From contig JAKQCX010000027.1 of NCBI GenBank assembly GCA_029558905.1, forward strand, positions 62,001 to 126,000: a DNA stretch of 64,000 nucleotides, given 5' to 3'. Shown one piece after another: positions 37,463 through 49,139 of this stretch (position 1 is the first letter of the stretch; each line of letters begins with the position of its first letter). The notes under the pieces are model-generated. The model ran no database searches. It was not told where the DNA came from and saw only the letters and a list, made by a program, of their open reading frames with translations. The stretch comes from Pseudomonadota bacterium (GTDB lineage: Bacteria > Pseudomonadota > Gammaproteobacteria > Burkholderiales > Thiobacillaceae). The position numbers and the translations under genes are program-made.

Positions 37463-38161
37463 ATGCGCCTGATTGCCTTCGATACCGCCACCGAATGGTG
37501 TACCGCCGCCCTGTGGCTGGATGGTGCGCTGCACTGGCGGGAGGCGCGGGCAGGTCAGCGGCACTCCGACCTGCTGGTGCCGATGATCATGGACCTGCTG
37601 GCAGAGGCGGGGCTGAAGCTGGGCCAGCTGGATGGCCTGGCCTATGGCATGGGGCCGGGCTCCTTCACCGGCCTGCGCATCGCCTGCGGTGTGGCCCAGG
37701 GCCTGGCCCTGGGCAGCGATCTGCGCGTAGTGGGGGTGTCCACCCTGGAGGCCCTGGCGCAGGAGGCCTGGAACCAGCGCCGGGCGGACCGGGTGCTGGC
37801 CTGTCTGGACGCCCGTATGCAGGAGGTCTATGCCGGCCTGTACCGGCGCCAGGACGAAGGCTGGCTTTGCCAGGCCGGTCCCTTGGTGTGCGCGCCCCAG
37901 GACCTACCCGCCCCGCCCGCCGCGGGCTATACCGGCGCGGGTCCGGGATTCCTCGCCCATGCCGGGATGACGTCGGCCTGGCCGGTACCGCTGCTGGCGG
38001 TGGCGGGTGAGCTGATTCCCCATGCCCGGGCCATCGCGCACCTGGCGGTCCCGCGCCTTGCCCGGGGTGAAGGCCTGCCCGCGGAGGCCGCCGAGCCCCT
38101 GTACATTCGCGACAAGGTGGCCCTGAAGATCCGTGAGCGGGCGCACACGTCCATGGCATGA
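37463..38161 (+). CDS. tsaB: tRNA threonylcarbamoyladenosine synthesis protein TsaB
   Basis: Scaffold partner of TsaD in t6A37 modification of ANN-decoding tRNAs. The 232-residue ASKHA-fold protein starts MRLIAFDTATEWC and carries the conserved GPGSFTGLRI segment near residue 62. It lacks the TsaD metal-binding histidines, as expected. The stop overlaps rimI (ATGA). TsaB-RimI-UDG is a common order in Gammaproteobacteria. Confidence 0.95.
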   Translation: MRLIAFDTATEWCTAALWLDGALHWREARAGQRHSDLLVPMIMDLLAEAGLKLGQLDGLAYGMGPGSFTGLRIACGVAQGLALGSDLRVVGVSTLEALAQEAWNQRRADRVLACLDARMQEVYAGLYRRQDEGWLCQAGPLVCAPQDLPAPPAAGYTGAGPGFLAHAGMTSAWPVPLLAVAGELIPHARAIAHLAVPRLARGEGLPAEAAEPLYIRDKVALKIRERAHTSMA

Positions 38162-38622
38162 ACGCCGTCCCCAAACCCGGGACCATGCGGTTCCGCCCCA
38201 TGCAGGAGGCGGACCTGGAAGAGCTGCTGCGCATCGAACGGGCTGCCCATGCCTATCCCTGGACCCTGGGCAATTTCCGCGATTGTCTGCGGGCAGGCTA
38301 TTCCTGTTGGGTGGGGGAGATCGACGGGCGGCTGGCGGGCTACTGGCTGATGATGCGCGTGCTGGACGAGGGCCATATCCTGAACTGCTGCATCGCGCCG
38401 CGCTGGCAGCGCCAGGGATATGGGCGCCAGATCATGGCGCATCTGCTGCAGGTGGCGCACGCCCACAACACGCAGTGTCTGTATCTGGAGGTGCGGCCCT
38501 CCAACGCGGCGGCGCGACGCCTGTATGCCAGTCTGGGCTTCGCCTGCATTGCCCAACGGCGGGATTACTATCCCGCGGACGGCGGGCGGGAAGATGCTCT
38601 GGTGATGAGGCGGGTACTGTGA
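38158..38622 (+). CDS. rimI: Ribosomal protein S18 alanine N-acetyltransferase RimI
   Basis: GNAT acetyltransferase acting on the N terminus of S18. The 154 residues contain the acetyl-CoA loop RWQRQGYGRQ (about 82-91) and the C-terminal LYASLGFACIAQRRDYY. There is a nine-residue N-terminal extension before the usual start; the ATG at 38158 overlaps tsaB, and an internal ATG at 38185 is an alternative. Confidence 0.93.
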   Translation: MNAVPKPGTMRFRPMQEADLEELLRIERAAHAYPWTLGNFRDCLRAGYSCWVGEIDGRLAGYWLMMRVLDEGHILNCCIAPRWQRQGYGRQIMAHLLQVAHAHNTQCLYLEVRPSNAAARRLYASLGFACIAQRRDYYPADGGREDALVMRRVL

Positions 38623-39326
38623 GCCCGGGGCGCGCCGAACGTCTGCGGGAACTGGGTCTGTGGCCGGTCTGGCGGCTGACGGAGCAGCGACCTTCGGCGG
38701 CACGGTCTTCTGATTTGGCGGTTGGGTGCGCCACCGCACACGCGCAGCCGCCCACACCCGATACCCTGGACTGGACGGATCTGCTGGCCACGGTGGCTGC
38801 CTGTACACGCTGCGGCCTGCACCAAGGCCGTACCCAGTCGGTGCCCGGGACGGGTGACCGCAATGCCGATTGGCTGCTGGTTGGAGAGGCGCCGGGTGCG
38901 GAGGAGGACCGTCTGGGAGAACCCTTCGTGGGCCAGGCCGGCAAGTTGCTGGATGCCATGCTGGCGGCCATCGGCCAGCGCCGGGGAAACAATGTCTACA
39001 TCGCCAATGTGCTGAAGTGCCGTCCCGCCGGCAACCGCGACCCCGACCCCCACGAGGTGGCCGCCTGCCTGCCCTATCTGAAACGTCAGATCGACTTGAT
39101 CCGGCCCCGCATCATCCTGGCCCTGGGCCGTTTCGCCGCACAGAGCCTGCTGCGCACCGATACTCCCATCGGCCGCCTGCGCGGCCGGGTACACGACTAC
39201 CTGGGCGTGCCGCTGGTGGTGACCTATCACCCGGCCTATCTGCTGCGCAATCCCGCGGACAAGGCCAAGGTGTGGGAGGACCTGGTGCTGGCGCGGCGTA
39301 CCCTGAGCCAGGCCGGGCCCGGGTAA
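38619..39326 (+). CDS. Family 4 uracil-DNA glycosylase
   Basis: Removes uracil from DNA with an Fe-S cluster-containing fold. The 235 residues have cluster cysteines at 62, 65, 134 and 150, motif GEAPGAEEDRLGEPFVGQAG (catalytic region) and the leucine-loop motif TYHPAYLLR. An N-terminal ~50-residue extension resembles the phage SPO1 polymerase-related form. The GTG start overlaps the rimI stop (GTGA). Confidence 0.93.
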   Translation: MSPGRAERLRELGLWPVWRLTEQRPSAARSSDLAVGCATAHAQPPTPDTLDWTDLLATVAACTRCGLHQGRTQSVPGTGDRNADWLLVGEAPGAEEDRLGEPFVGQAGKLLDAMLAAIGQRRGNNVYIANVLKCRPAGNRDPDPHEVAACLPYLKRQIDLIRPRIILALGRFAAQSLLRTDTPIGRLRGRVHDYLGVPLVVTYHPAYLLRNPADKAKVWEDLVLARRTLSQAGPG

Positions 39327-39331
39327 TGAAG

Positions 39332-39352
39332 AAGGCCGGCCTGGCCGGCCTT
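39332..39352. terminator. Hairpin between convergent genes
   Basis: AAGGCCGGC and GCCGGCCTT form a nine-base-pair stem with a CTG loop between the UDG stop and the end of the DUF302 gene. A T-run is lacking, so it may be a weak bidirectional terminator or mRNA end stabiliser. Confidence 0.5.
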
Positions 39353-39367
39353 GCCCAGGGTGCGGGT

Positions 39368-40120
39368 TTACAGGTCGCCCGCGGCGGCCGCCTGCAGCAT
39401 CTCGTCCATGCGCGCGTTCAGATCGATGGCGCCCTTGAGCAGCTCGGGACTGATGCCCAGCTGACGCTCGAAGCCCTTCACCCAGTCCAGGCTCCAGTCC
39501 AGCATGAGGATCCAGAGCTCCTTGTTGCCATCTTCCATGATGACTACGCGGCAGGGCAGGAAGACCACGAATTCCGGGCTGATCTTCAACAGATCCCGGG
39601 CCACGGCGATGTCGCAAAAGGAATATACCTCGATGCGCGGCGATTCCTTGTCGTTCAGCACGGCCTGGAAATCCTTCCACATCTGGTTCTCGCCCACGAA
39701 CTTCACGTTGAGCTGGTTGGCCCGCAGCATGAGGGATTCCTTCACGTCCGCGAAGCTCAGGCCAGGCTTGACCTTGTACTTGCGCGCGAAGTAGTTCATG
39801 GAATCCGCCATCTGCATGCCCATGATATTGGTCATGATGGGCAGGGCCATCTGCATCATCTGGATCTTTTCCTGCTGGGTGACGGCACGCCGCATCATGT
39901 AGGGCTTGCCGGCCGGCTGGGACGAATGGGGCGCCAGCACCGCCAGTGGGTTGAAGGGAAAGGTGGGGGGTGGGGTGTATTGCAGGTAGGGATTGCCGCT
40001 ACCAGACCCACCGAGCGCCGGTGGCGTCGCGGGTGTTTGGCTTCCGGCCTGCTGGGCCTGGGCGGACAGGCTCAGGGTCATGAGGCTGGTGACGAGCAGG
40101 GTAAGCAGTGGGTTGAGCAT
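39368..40120 (-). CDS. Exported DUF302 protein
   Basis: A 250-residue protein with a signal peptide (cleavage near AQA-20), a Pro/Gly/Ser-rich linker (about 20-55) and a DUF302 domain (about 95-235; Met-rich helix IQMMQMALPIMTNIMGMQM precedes it). DUF302 proteins are small periplasmic or lipoprotein-like folds of unknown function. The ATG at 40120 has an AGGAGA Shine-Dalgarno. It lies 46 bases after acnA and may share its transcript. Confidence 0.8.
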   Translation of the reverse strand: MLNPLLTLLVTSLMTLSLSAQAQQAGSQTPATPPALGGSGSGNPYLQYTPPPTFPFNPLAVLAPHSSQPAGKPYMMRRAVTQQEKIQMMQMALPIMTNIMGMQMADSMNYFARKYKVKPGLSFADVKESLMLRANQLNVKFVGENQMWKDFQAVLNDKESPRIEVYSFCDIAVARDLLKISPEFVVFLPCRVVIMEDGNKELWILMLDWSLDWVKGFERQLGISPELLKGAIDLNARMDEMLQAAAAGDL

Positions 40121-40166
40121 GACGGTCTCCTGTTGAAAGGTATACGGCACCTCAGCGATTGGTGCA

Positions 40167-42809
<2,643 letters not shown>

Positions 42810-42881
42810 GGCCTGAGCGTGGGTTTCGTTGGAAAATAAGCCAATGATTTTACCTGTCCTTTCCTACTTCCCGGTGCCTCC

Positions 42882-44075
42882 ATGCCTGATCTGAAGCAGC
42901 GTGCCCTCGACTATCACGCATTCCCCCGTCCCGGAAAGATCTCCGTGGAATCGTCCAAGCCCTGCGCCACCCAGGCCGAGCTCTCCCTGGCCTACACCCC
43001 GGGCGTGGCCGAGCCCGTGCGGGCCATTGCCGAGGACCCGGAGAATGCCTACCGTTTCACGAACAAGGGCAACCTGGTGGCGGTCATCACCGACGGCACC
43101 GCCATTCTGGGTCTGGGCAACCTGGGCCCCCTGGCCAGCAAGCCGGTCATGGAAGGCAAGGGCATCCTGTTCAAGCGCTTCGCCGGTATCGACGTGTTCG
43201 ACATCGAAGTGAAGGCCCCCAGCGTGGCGAGTTTCATCGAAACCGTGGTGAACATCTCCCCCACCTTCGGCGGCATCAACCTGGAAGACATCGCCGCGCC
43301 CCACTGCTTCGAGATCGAGGAAGCCCTGAAGGCCCGTCTCGACATCCCCGTGTTCCACGACGACCAGCACGGCACCGCCGTGGTCATGTGCGCCGGCCTC
43401 ATCAACGCCCTGGAGATCCAGGACAAGCGTCTGGAAGACATCCGGCTGGTCTGCCTCGGTGCTGGTGCCGCCGGCCTGGCCTGCATGCGCCTGCTTATCG
43501 CCATGGGCGGCAGGAGGGAGAACATGACCCTGGTGGACAGCAAGGGCGTCATCCACGCCGGCCGCACCGACCTCAACGCCTACAAGCGTGAGTTCACCAA
43601 GGAAACGGAAATGCGCACCCTGGCCGACGCCATGGCCGGCGCTGACGTGTTCATCGGCGTGTCCGGCCCCAACCTGGTGAGCCGGGATATGGTGAAGAGC
43701 ATGGCCGAACGGCCCATCCTCTTCGCCATGGCCAATCCGGACCCTGAAATCACCCCGGAGGAGGTACATGCCTGCCGTGACGACGCTCTCATGGCCACGG
43801 GCCGCTCCGACTATCCCAATCAGGTCAACAACGTCCTGGGCTTTCCCTATATCTTCCGCGGCACCTTCGACGCCCGCGCCAAGGCCATCACCGAGGCCAT
43901 GATGATCGCCGCCGCCCGGGCCCTGGCCGCCCTGGCCCGGGAGCCCGTGTCCCAGGCGGTGCTCGACGCCTATGAATTGGACAGGCTGGCATTCGGGCGC
44001 GACTACATCCTCCCCAAGCCCTTCGATCCCCGGCTCATCGAGTGGGTACCGAAGGCGGTGGCCGCAGCGGCCTGA
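42882..44075 (+). CDS. Malic enzyme, short form
   Basis: Oxidatively decarboxylates malate to pyruvate. The 397 residues have the malic N domain (AYTPGVAEPVRAI, catalytic-Lys region ENAYRFTNKGNLVAV) and an NAD(P)-binding domain with GAGAAGLA (about 196-203). It lacks the C-terminal phosphotransacetylase-like domain of the ~760-residue MaeB form. Cofactor preference is not settled. It is divergent from acnA and followed by an intrinsic terminator. Confidence 0.93.
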   Translation: MPDLKQRALDYHAFPRPGKISVESSKPCATQAELSLAYTPGVAEPVRAIAEDPENAYRFTNKGNLVAVITDGTAILGLGNLGPLASKPVMEGKGILFKRFAGIDVFDIEVKAPSVASFIETVVNISPTFGGINLEDIAAPHCFEIEEALKARLDIPVFHDDQHGTAVVMCAGLINALEIQDKRLEDIRLVCLGAGAAGLACMRLLIAMGGRRENMTLVDSKGVIHAGRTDLNAYKREFTKETEMRTLADAMAGADVFIGVSGPNLVSRDMVKSMAERPILFAMANPDPEITPEEVHACRDDALMATGRSDYPNQVNNVLGFPYIFRGTFDARAKAITEAMMIAAARALAALAREPVSQAVLDAYELDRLAFGRDYILPKPFDPRLIEWVPKAVAAAA

Positions 44076-44109
44076 GCCGGCACCGAGCCATTTGTCCATT
44101 CGGCCCCCG

Positions 44110-44134
44110 CCGCGCGCGCATGACGCGGTTTTTT
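44110..44134 (+). terminator. Intrinsic terminator after the malic enzyme
   Basis: CCGCG (44110-44114) pairs with CGCGG (44124-44128) around a nine-base loop, followed by six T bases. It lies 34 bases after the stop codon in the correct direction. Confidence 0.6.
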
Positions 44135-44150
44135 CTTCGTTCCCGGTTTT

Positions 44151-45212
44151 TCATTGCCCGAAGGCCCGCAGTTCCTCCACCAGGCTGCGGCTGGCATAGA
44201 GGCGCTGGCTGGCGTAGGCCTGCAGGTTGGCCAGGGTGCCGGCCGATGGGGCGTCCGGATCCAGCTGCAGCCGTGAAAGCTGCGCAAAGCTGTCTTCGTA
44301 GGGCTGGGCAATCCGGGACTCGATCTGGCCGGCCAGTTCCTCGAAGCTGAGGCCACCCTGGCGCGCCTGTCTCTGGATTTGCCGCCACTGGTCATGGATG
44401 TGGGCTTCGGTATGCAGGAAGGTGCTGATGCCTTGGCGCGCCCTCAGTTCTTCGCTCCAGCGGTAGCGGGGCTCGGGCATGCGGACAAGGAGGTGTACGC
44501 AGGCCAGTGCCAGCATGCCGGCAGCCAGCAGCCGGAGCGGGCGTCCGCCGGGACGGGGAGCCAGGACCAGACCCGCCAGGATGCCGCTGACGAAGCCACC
44601 CACATGCGCGTAGTTGTCGATGCCGCGGATCCGCAGGCCGAGGAATATGGCCAGGCCGCAGAATACGGCGGCGGTCCGGAACAGGCGCCTGAACTCATGG
44701 CTGCGTTGTTCATGCCGCCCCAGCCACAGGTGGCTCAGCAGCGCGCCATATACGCCGAAGATGGCGCCCGAGGCACCCCCGGACACGGCCTGCTCGCCTT
44801 GGGCATAGAGAGACAGCAGATTGCCTGCCAGACCGGCGGTGAAATACAGGACGAGGAAGCGCAGCGGACCGTACATGCGTTCTACCAGACGGCCGCTGTC
44901 CCACAGGGACAGGCTGTTCAGTGTCAGATGCAGGAGACCGAAGTGCAGGAACATGGCGCTGCCCAGACGCCACCATTCGCCATCCTTGGTGGCAGGCCCG
45001 AAGTTGGCGCCCCAGGCCAGCTGCAGGGCGTTGGAGGTGTGCCACAGGCCCGCCCCCTGCCAGAGCATGGCCGCAAAGACCAGCATGTTGGCGGTGATCA
45101 GCAGGATGGTGGCCGGGATATGGGGCCGGGTGGCCAGAAGCCGGTCGAACAGGAAGGGGGAGGACGTACCGTTCAAGAAGGCGTGCGCAGGGGGTGGGCG
45201 CCATATTGGCAT
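44151..45212 (-). CDS. Rhomboid intramembrane serine protease
   Basis: A 353-residue membrane protease. The rhomboid core (about 33-220) has the catalytic GASG motif (Ser148), the partner His203 in NYAHVGGF, and the conserved NSLSLWDSGRLVE and GPLRFL region in loop 1. A C-terminal ~100-residue helical soluble tail (about 250-353) follows a seventh hydrophobic segment. The ATG at 45212 is chosen by homology; the longer open frame upstream reads through the tRNA-Leu gene and is artefactual. The substrate is unknown. Confidence 0.88.
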   Translation of the reverse strand: MPIWRPPPAHAFLNGTSSPFLFDRLLATRPHIPATILLITANMLVFAAMLWQGAGLWHTSNALQLAWGANFGPATKDGEWWRLGSAMFLHFGLLHLTLNSLSLWDSGRLVERMYGPLRFLVLYFTAGLAGNLLSLYAQGEQAVSGGASGAIFGVYGALLSHLWLGRHEQRSHEFRRLFRTAAVFCGLAIFLGLRIRGIDNYAHVGGFVSGILAGLVLAPRPGGRPLRLLAAGMLALACVHLLVRMPEPRYRWSEELRARQGISTFLHTEAHIHDQWRQIQRQARQGGLSFEELAGQIESRIAQPYEDSFAQLSRLQLDPDAPSAGTLANLQAYASQRLYASRSLVEELRAFGQ

Positions 45213-45353
45213 TGCCGCGGAAGGCAGGCAATGCGGTGACGCCAACGCAAAGATGTGCAAGGTCCCGGTGCATGGAACGGGATTGCATGTGGGATGCGTG
45301 GCACGGCGTGATAACATGCCGCACTTTCGCCCTGGATCCCGCGGCTGGGCAAG

Positions 45354-45383
45354 AAAAAAGCCGGCTCGCGAGCCGGCTTTTTT
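45354..45383 (-). terminator. Intrinsic terminator of tRNA-Leu
   Basis: A perfect inverted repeat (GCCGGCTCGCGAGCCGGC, 45360-45377) is flanked by six A and six T bases, so it can terminate in either direction. It lies directly downstream of the minus-strand tRNA. Confidence 0.9.
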
Positions 45384-45386
45384 GAC

Positions 45387-45473
45387 TGGTGCCCAGAAGA
45401 GGACTCGAACCTCCACACCCTTGCGGGCGCTAGGACCTGAACCTAGTGCGTCTACCAATTCCGCCATCTGGGC
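45387..45473 (-). tRNA. tRNA-Leu (anticodon CAG)
   Basis: The 87-base gene folds with acceptor stem GCCCAGA/TCTGGGC, a D arm containing GGTAGACGC and anticodon stem CTAGG/CCTAG around loop TTCAGGT (anticodon CAG). A class II variable arm, a T arm with GGTTCGAGTCC and an encoded CCA end complete it. It lies between the rhomboid gene and rnr, transcribed away from rnr. Confidence 0.97.
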
Positions 45474-45485
45474 AGGAAGGCGCGA

Positions 45486-45515
45486 ATCTTAGCCATCGCA
45501 TCGAATACATGTCAA
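45486..45515 (-). promoter_or_regulatory. Sigma-70 promoter of tRNA-Leu overlapping the rnr start codon
   Basis: On the minus strand TTGACA (45515-45510) and TAAGAT (45491-45486) are 18 bases apart, giving a start a few bases before the mature tRNA end at 45473. The GC-rich discriminator (TCGCGCC) is typical of stringently controlled stable-RNA promoters. The -35 hexamer covers the last two bases of the rnr ATG and the next codons on the other strand. Confidence 0.75.
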
Positions 45516-47821
45516 CGAAAAAAGCCACCCCCAAACCCGAGCCGTCCGAACCCGTCCGGTCATCCGGGACCCGCCAGGACAAGGCCCGCCAGCGTGGTCT
45601 GAAGGCCGTCCGCAAGGCCCTGCGCTGGCAAGACCCGCACCTGGAACGGGAGCGCGGGAAATACGGCCAGCCCCTGCCCAGCCGGGAGTTCATCCTGCAA
45701 CTGCTGAAAGAGGCGGGCGAGCCGGTAGACGCCGAGGGCTTCGCATCCCGCCTGGGCCTGGAGCCCGAGGAATACACCCCATTCTTCAATCGCCTGCGCG
45801 CCATGCAACGTCAGGGCCAGCTGATGTTCAACCGTCGCGGCGCCCTGTGCCTGCCGGAGAAGATCGAGGTGAAGAGCGGCAGGGTGGAGGGCCACAAGGA
45901 CGGCTTTGGCTTCTTCATCCCAGACGACGGTTCTGGCGATATTGCCCTGCCTGAAAAGGAGATGCGTGGTGTGCTGCACGGCGACCGGGTCATGGTGCGG
46001 GAGCATGGCGTGGACCGCCGCGGGCGCAAGGAAGGCAAGGTGGTGGAGGTGCTGGAGCGGGCCAACACCCATCTGGTGGGGCGTCTCTACCGCGAGCGGG
46101 GCTATCAGTGGGTGGTGGCGGAGAACAGGCGCATCAGCCAGGACATCCTGGTACCCGACCACGCCGACATGGGGGCCAGCTCCGGCCAGGTGGTGATGGT
46201 GGAAATCGTCGAACAGCCCACCCGCCAGGCCCCACCCGTGGGCAAGATCAGGGAAGTATTGGGAAACTATGCCGATCCGGGCATGGAGATCGAGATCGCC
46301 CTGCGCAAGCACGCTCTGCCCCACGAATTTTCCCCGGAGAGCATTGCCCAGGCGCGCAAGCTGCCCAAGGGCGTGATCAAAAGAGACCTGGCGCCGGAAG
46401 GCGATCTGGTACGCGTAGATGCGCGGGACTTGCCCCTGGTGACCATAGATGGCGAGGACGCCCGGGACTTCGACGATGCGGTGTGCTGCCAGGCGGAAGG
46501 CCGCGGCTTCCGCCTGTGGGTGGCCATTGCGGATGTATCCCACTATGTACGCCCCGGCTCCGCCTTGGACCGGGAGGCCTACGAGCGGGGCAACTCGGTG
46601 TACTTCCCCCGCCGGGTGATTCCCATGTTGCCCGAGGAACTGTCCAACGGCCTGTGTTCCCTGAACCCCAAGGTGGATCGCCTGTGCATGATGTGCGAGA
46701 TGGAGATCTCCGCTGCCGGCGGCATCAGGAAATATCGTTTCTACCCGGCCGTCATGCACTCCAAGGCCCGGCTCACCTATACCCAGGTGTGGGACTGGCT
46801 GTCCGGGGCCGACAAGCCGCCCGGGGAGCAGGCCTGGCTGCTGCCCAGGCTGGAAAGCCTGCGCAAACTCTTCATGGTCCTGCAAACGGCCCGCGAAAAA
46901 CGCGGGGCCATCGATTTCGAGACCCTGGAGACCAGGATGCTGTTCGATGCCCAGGACAAGATCGAACGCATCGTGCCCGCCTTGCGCAACGATGCGCACA
47001 AGATCATCGAGGAGTGCATGCTGGCGGCCAATGGTTGTGCGGCTGACTTCCTGAAGAAGCAACGACATCCCTTGCTCTACCGGGTGCACGAGGGGCCGGC
47101 GGCGGACAAGCTCGTGGCCCTGCAGGCGTTCCTCGCCGAGTTCGGGCTGTTTCTCGCGGGCGGGGACGATCCCCACGCCAAGGACTACGCCGATCTTCTT
47201 GCACGCATCAAGGGTCGCGCGGATGCCCAGCTGCTGCAGACCGTCCTGTTGCGCTCCCTGCGCCAGGCCCAGTACAGCCCGAAGAATACAGGGCATTTTG
47301 GCCTGGCCTACGATGCTTACACCCATTTCACCTCCCCCATACGCCGCTACCCGGACCTGACGGTGCACCGCGCCATACGCGCATGCCTGAAGGGCGAGAC
47401 CTACGCACCGGGTGACTGGGAGGCCATCGGCCGGCACTGCTCCATGACCGAGCGCCGGGCCGACGAGGCCACACGGGACGTGGTGGCCTGGCTCAAGTGT
47501 TACTACATGCAGAACAAGCTCAACGAGGAGTTCGACGGAGTCATTTCCGCCGTGGTGAGCTTTGGCGTCTTCGTCACCCTGAACGAGGTCTTCGTCGAAG
47601 GCCTGGTACATGCCTCGGAGCTGGGGACGGACTACTTCCATTTCGACCTGGCCCGTCACCAGATGCTGGGCGAACGTACCGGCCGCCGCTACCGCCTGGG
47701 AGACAAGGTACGGGTAAGGGTAGTGAGCGTGGACATCGAGACTTCCCGCATCGATTTTTCCATGGTGGAGGAGATCGCCAAGTCCAGGCGCGCCACCGGG
47801 AAGAGATCGCACACCCCATGA
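45509..47821 (+). CDS. rnr: Ribonuclease R
   Basis: Processive 3'-5' exoribonuclease that degrades structured RNA and functions in RNA quality control. The 770 residues comprise an N-terminal helix-turn-helix region (about 45-95), cold-shock domains, and an RNB domain with catalytic aspartates in DGEDARDFDDAV (about 313-324). A C-terminal S1 domain (about 655-740) and a basic tail follow. The ATG at 45509 is the only sensible start, 35 bases from the divergent tRNA gene; upstream codons are antisense tRNA. The stop overlaps rlmB by four bases. Confidence 0.96.
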   Translation: MSTKKATPKPEPSEPVRSSGTRQDKARQRGLKAVRKALRWQDPHLERERGKYGQPLPSREFILQLLKEAGEPVDAEGFASRLGLEPEEYTPFFNRLRAMQRQGQLMFNRRGALCLPEKIEVKSGRVEGHKDGFGFFIPDDGSGDIALPEKEMRGVLHGDRVMVREHGVDRRGRKEGKVVEVLERANTHLVGRLYRERGYQWVVAENRRISQDILVPDHADMGASSGQVVMVEIVEQPTRQAPPVGKIREVLGNYADPGMEIEIALRKHALPHEFSPESIAQARKLPKGVIKRDLAPEGDLVRVDARDLPLVTIDGEDARDFDDAVCCQAEGRGFRLWVAIADVSHYVRPGSALDREAYERGNSVYFPRRVIPMLPEELSNGLCSLNPKVDRLCMMCEMEISAAGGIRKYRFYPAVMHSKARLTYTQVWDWLSGADKPPGEQAWLLPRLESLRKLFMVLQTAREKRGAIDFETLETRMLFDAQDKIERIVPALRNDAHKIIEECMLAANGCAADFLKKQRHPLLYRVHEGPAADKLVALQAFLAEFGLFLAGGDDPHAKDYADLLARIKGRADAQLLQTVLLRSLRQAQYSPKNTGHFGLAYDAYTHFTSPIRRYPDLTVHRAIRACLKGETYAPGDWEAIGRHCSMTERRADEATRDVVAWLKCYYMQNKLNEEFDGVISAVVSFGVFVTLNEVFVEGLVHASELGTDYFHFDLARHQMLGERTGRRYRLGDKVRVRVVSVDIETSRIDFSMVEEIAKSRRATGKRSHTP

Positions 47822-48555
47822 GCTCACGCCAGTTCATCCACGGCTTTCATGCCATTACGGCGCGCCTGCGTCATCACCCCGAGAGCCTGCAGGTCATCTA
47901 TCTGGATCAGAACCGGCACGACCGGCGCGCCCGGGACCTGATGCGGGCGGCCGCGGATCGGGGCGTGCGCGTGATCCTCACCGATGGCGCACGCGTGGAC
48001 GAGATGGCGCGCGGCAAATCCCAAGGCGTGGTGGCCCAGGCCCTGCCCATCCAGCTGGCCAGGGACCTGGACGAGGTGCTGGAAAACCTGAACGAACCGG
48101 CCCTGTTGCTGGTGCTGGATGGTGTGACCGATCCGCACAACCTGGGGGCCTGCCTGCGCAGCGCCGATGCCTTCGGCGTGCATGCGGTCCTCGCCCCCAA
48201 GGACCGTGCCGCGGGCTTGTCGGCCGTGGCCGTGAAAGCCGCCAGCGGCGCGGCGGAATCGGTACCCTATTTCAGCGTCACCAATCTGTCTCGCAGCCTG
48301 CGCGCGCTGCGTGATCAGGGCCTGCTGTGCATCGGCGCTGACGATGCCGCCCCCCTCACCCTCAGGGACGCGGATTTCACCGTGCCTGCCGCCCTGGTGC
48401 TGGGGGCCGAGGGCGCGGGCATGCGCAGGCTGACACGGGAACATTGCGATATGCTGGTGCGCATCCCCATGTATGGCCAGGTGGAAAGCCTGAATGTTTC
48501 CGTATCCGCCGGCGTCTGTCTGTACGAGGCCCGCAGACAGCGTTCCGTCTCGTGA
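47818..48555 (+). CDS. rlmB: 23S rRNA (guanosine-2'-O-)-methyltransferase RlmB
   Basis: SPOUT methyltransferase that modifies G2251 in the peptidyl-transferase centre. The 245 residues have the substrate-binding N domain (FIHGFHAITARL) and the trefoil-knot motifs LVLDGVTDPHNLGACLRSADAFG, VLGAEGAGMRRL and SLNVSVSAGVCLYEARR. It starts inside the rnr stop (ATGA), the conserved rnr-rlmB pair. Confidence 0.97.
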   Translation: MSSRQFIHGFHAITARLRHHPESLQVIYLDQNRHDRRARDLMRAAADRGVRVILTDGARVDEMARGKSQGVVAQALPIQLARDLDEVLENLNEPALLLVLDGVTDPHNLGACLRSADAFGVHAVLAPKDRAAGLSAVAVKAASGAAESVPYFSVTNLSRSLRALRDQGLLCIGADDAAPLTLRDADFTVPAALVLGAEGAGMRRLTREHCDMLVRIPMYGQVESLNVSVSAGVCLYEARRQRSVS

Positions 48556-48566
48556 AGAAGGGATCC

Positions 48567-49139
48567 ATGCAACATAAGACTCAACTGGATCAGGCCTGGA
48601 GCCTGCTGAATGACGCGGATCTGCTGGTCAGCGCCACACAGATCGAGCAGACCCTGGATATCCTGGCCAGCCGCATCGGCGATGCCCTGGCGGATCGCAT
48701 GCCCCTGGCCCTGTGCGTCATGGGCGGGGCGGTGATCTTCGCCGGCAAGCTCCTGCCACGCCTGGGCTTTCCCCTGGAGTTCGACTACCTGCATGCCACC
48801 CGTTACCGGGATGGCACCCGCGGGATGGACATCGAATGGTGTGCCCTGCCTCGCAAGGACGTGCGGGGGCGTTGCGTGTTGCTGCTGGACGATATCCTGG
48901 ACGAAGGCCATACCCTGGCGGCGGCCAAGGCCAGGCTGCTGGAAATGGGCGCGGCACAGGTGTGGATCGCGGTGCTGGCGGACAAGGACCTGGGGCACAG
49001 CAAACCCGTGACGGCGGATTTCATCGGCCTGAGCCTGCCCAGGCGCTATGTCTTCGGCATGGGCCTGGACGCCTATGGCCTGTGGCGCAACCTGCCGGCC
49101 ATCTATGCCCTGAAGGAGGAGCGAGACAAGCATGGGTAA
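48567..49139 (+). CDS. Hypoxanthine-guanine phosphoribosyltransferase
   Basis: Converts hypoxanthine or guanine with PRPP to IMP or GMP. The 190 residues have the PRPP-binding motif VLLLDDILDEGHTLA (about 110-124) and the flexible-loop region HATRYRDGTRG. The ATG at 48567 follows an AAGGGA Shine-Dalgarno; a GTG at 48552 overlapping the rlmB stop is an alternative adding five residues. It overlaps by eight bases the thioinosine phosphorylase gene, whose product hypoxanthine it can salvage. Confidence 0.9.
   Translation: MQHKTQLDQAWSLLNDADLLVSATQIEQTLDILASRIGDALADRMPLALCVMGGAVIFAGKLLPRLGFPLEFDYLHATRYRDGTRGMDIEWCALPRKDVRGRCVLLLDDILDEGHTLAAAKARLLEMGAAQVWIAVLADKDLGHSKPVTADFIGLSLPRRYVFGMGLDAYGLWRNLPAIYALKEERDKHG

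Noticed and set aside
45213-45467. N-terminal extension of the rhomboid gene reading through tRNA-Leu
   Set aside because: The added residues are translated tRNA and terminator sequence; homology begins at the ATG at 45212.
45446-45508. Upstream extension of RNase R
   Set aside because: The extra codons are antisense tRNA-Leu. RNase R homology and composition start at the ATG 45509.
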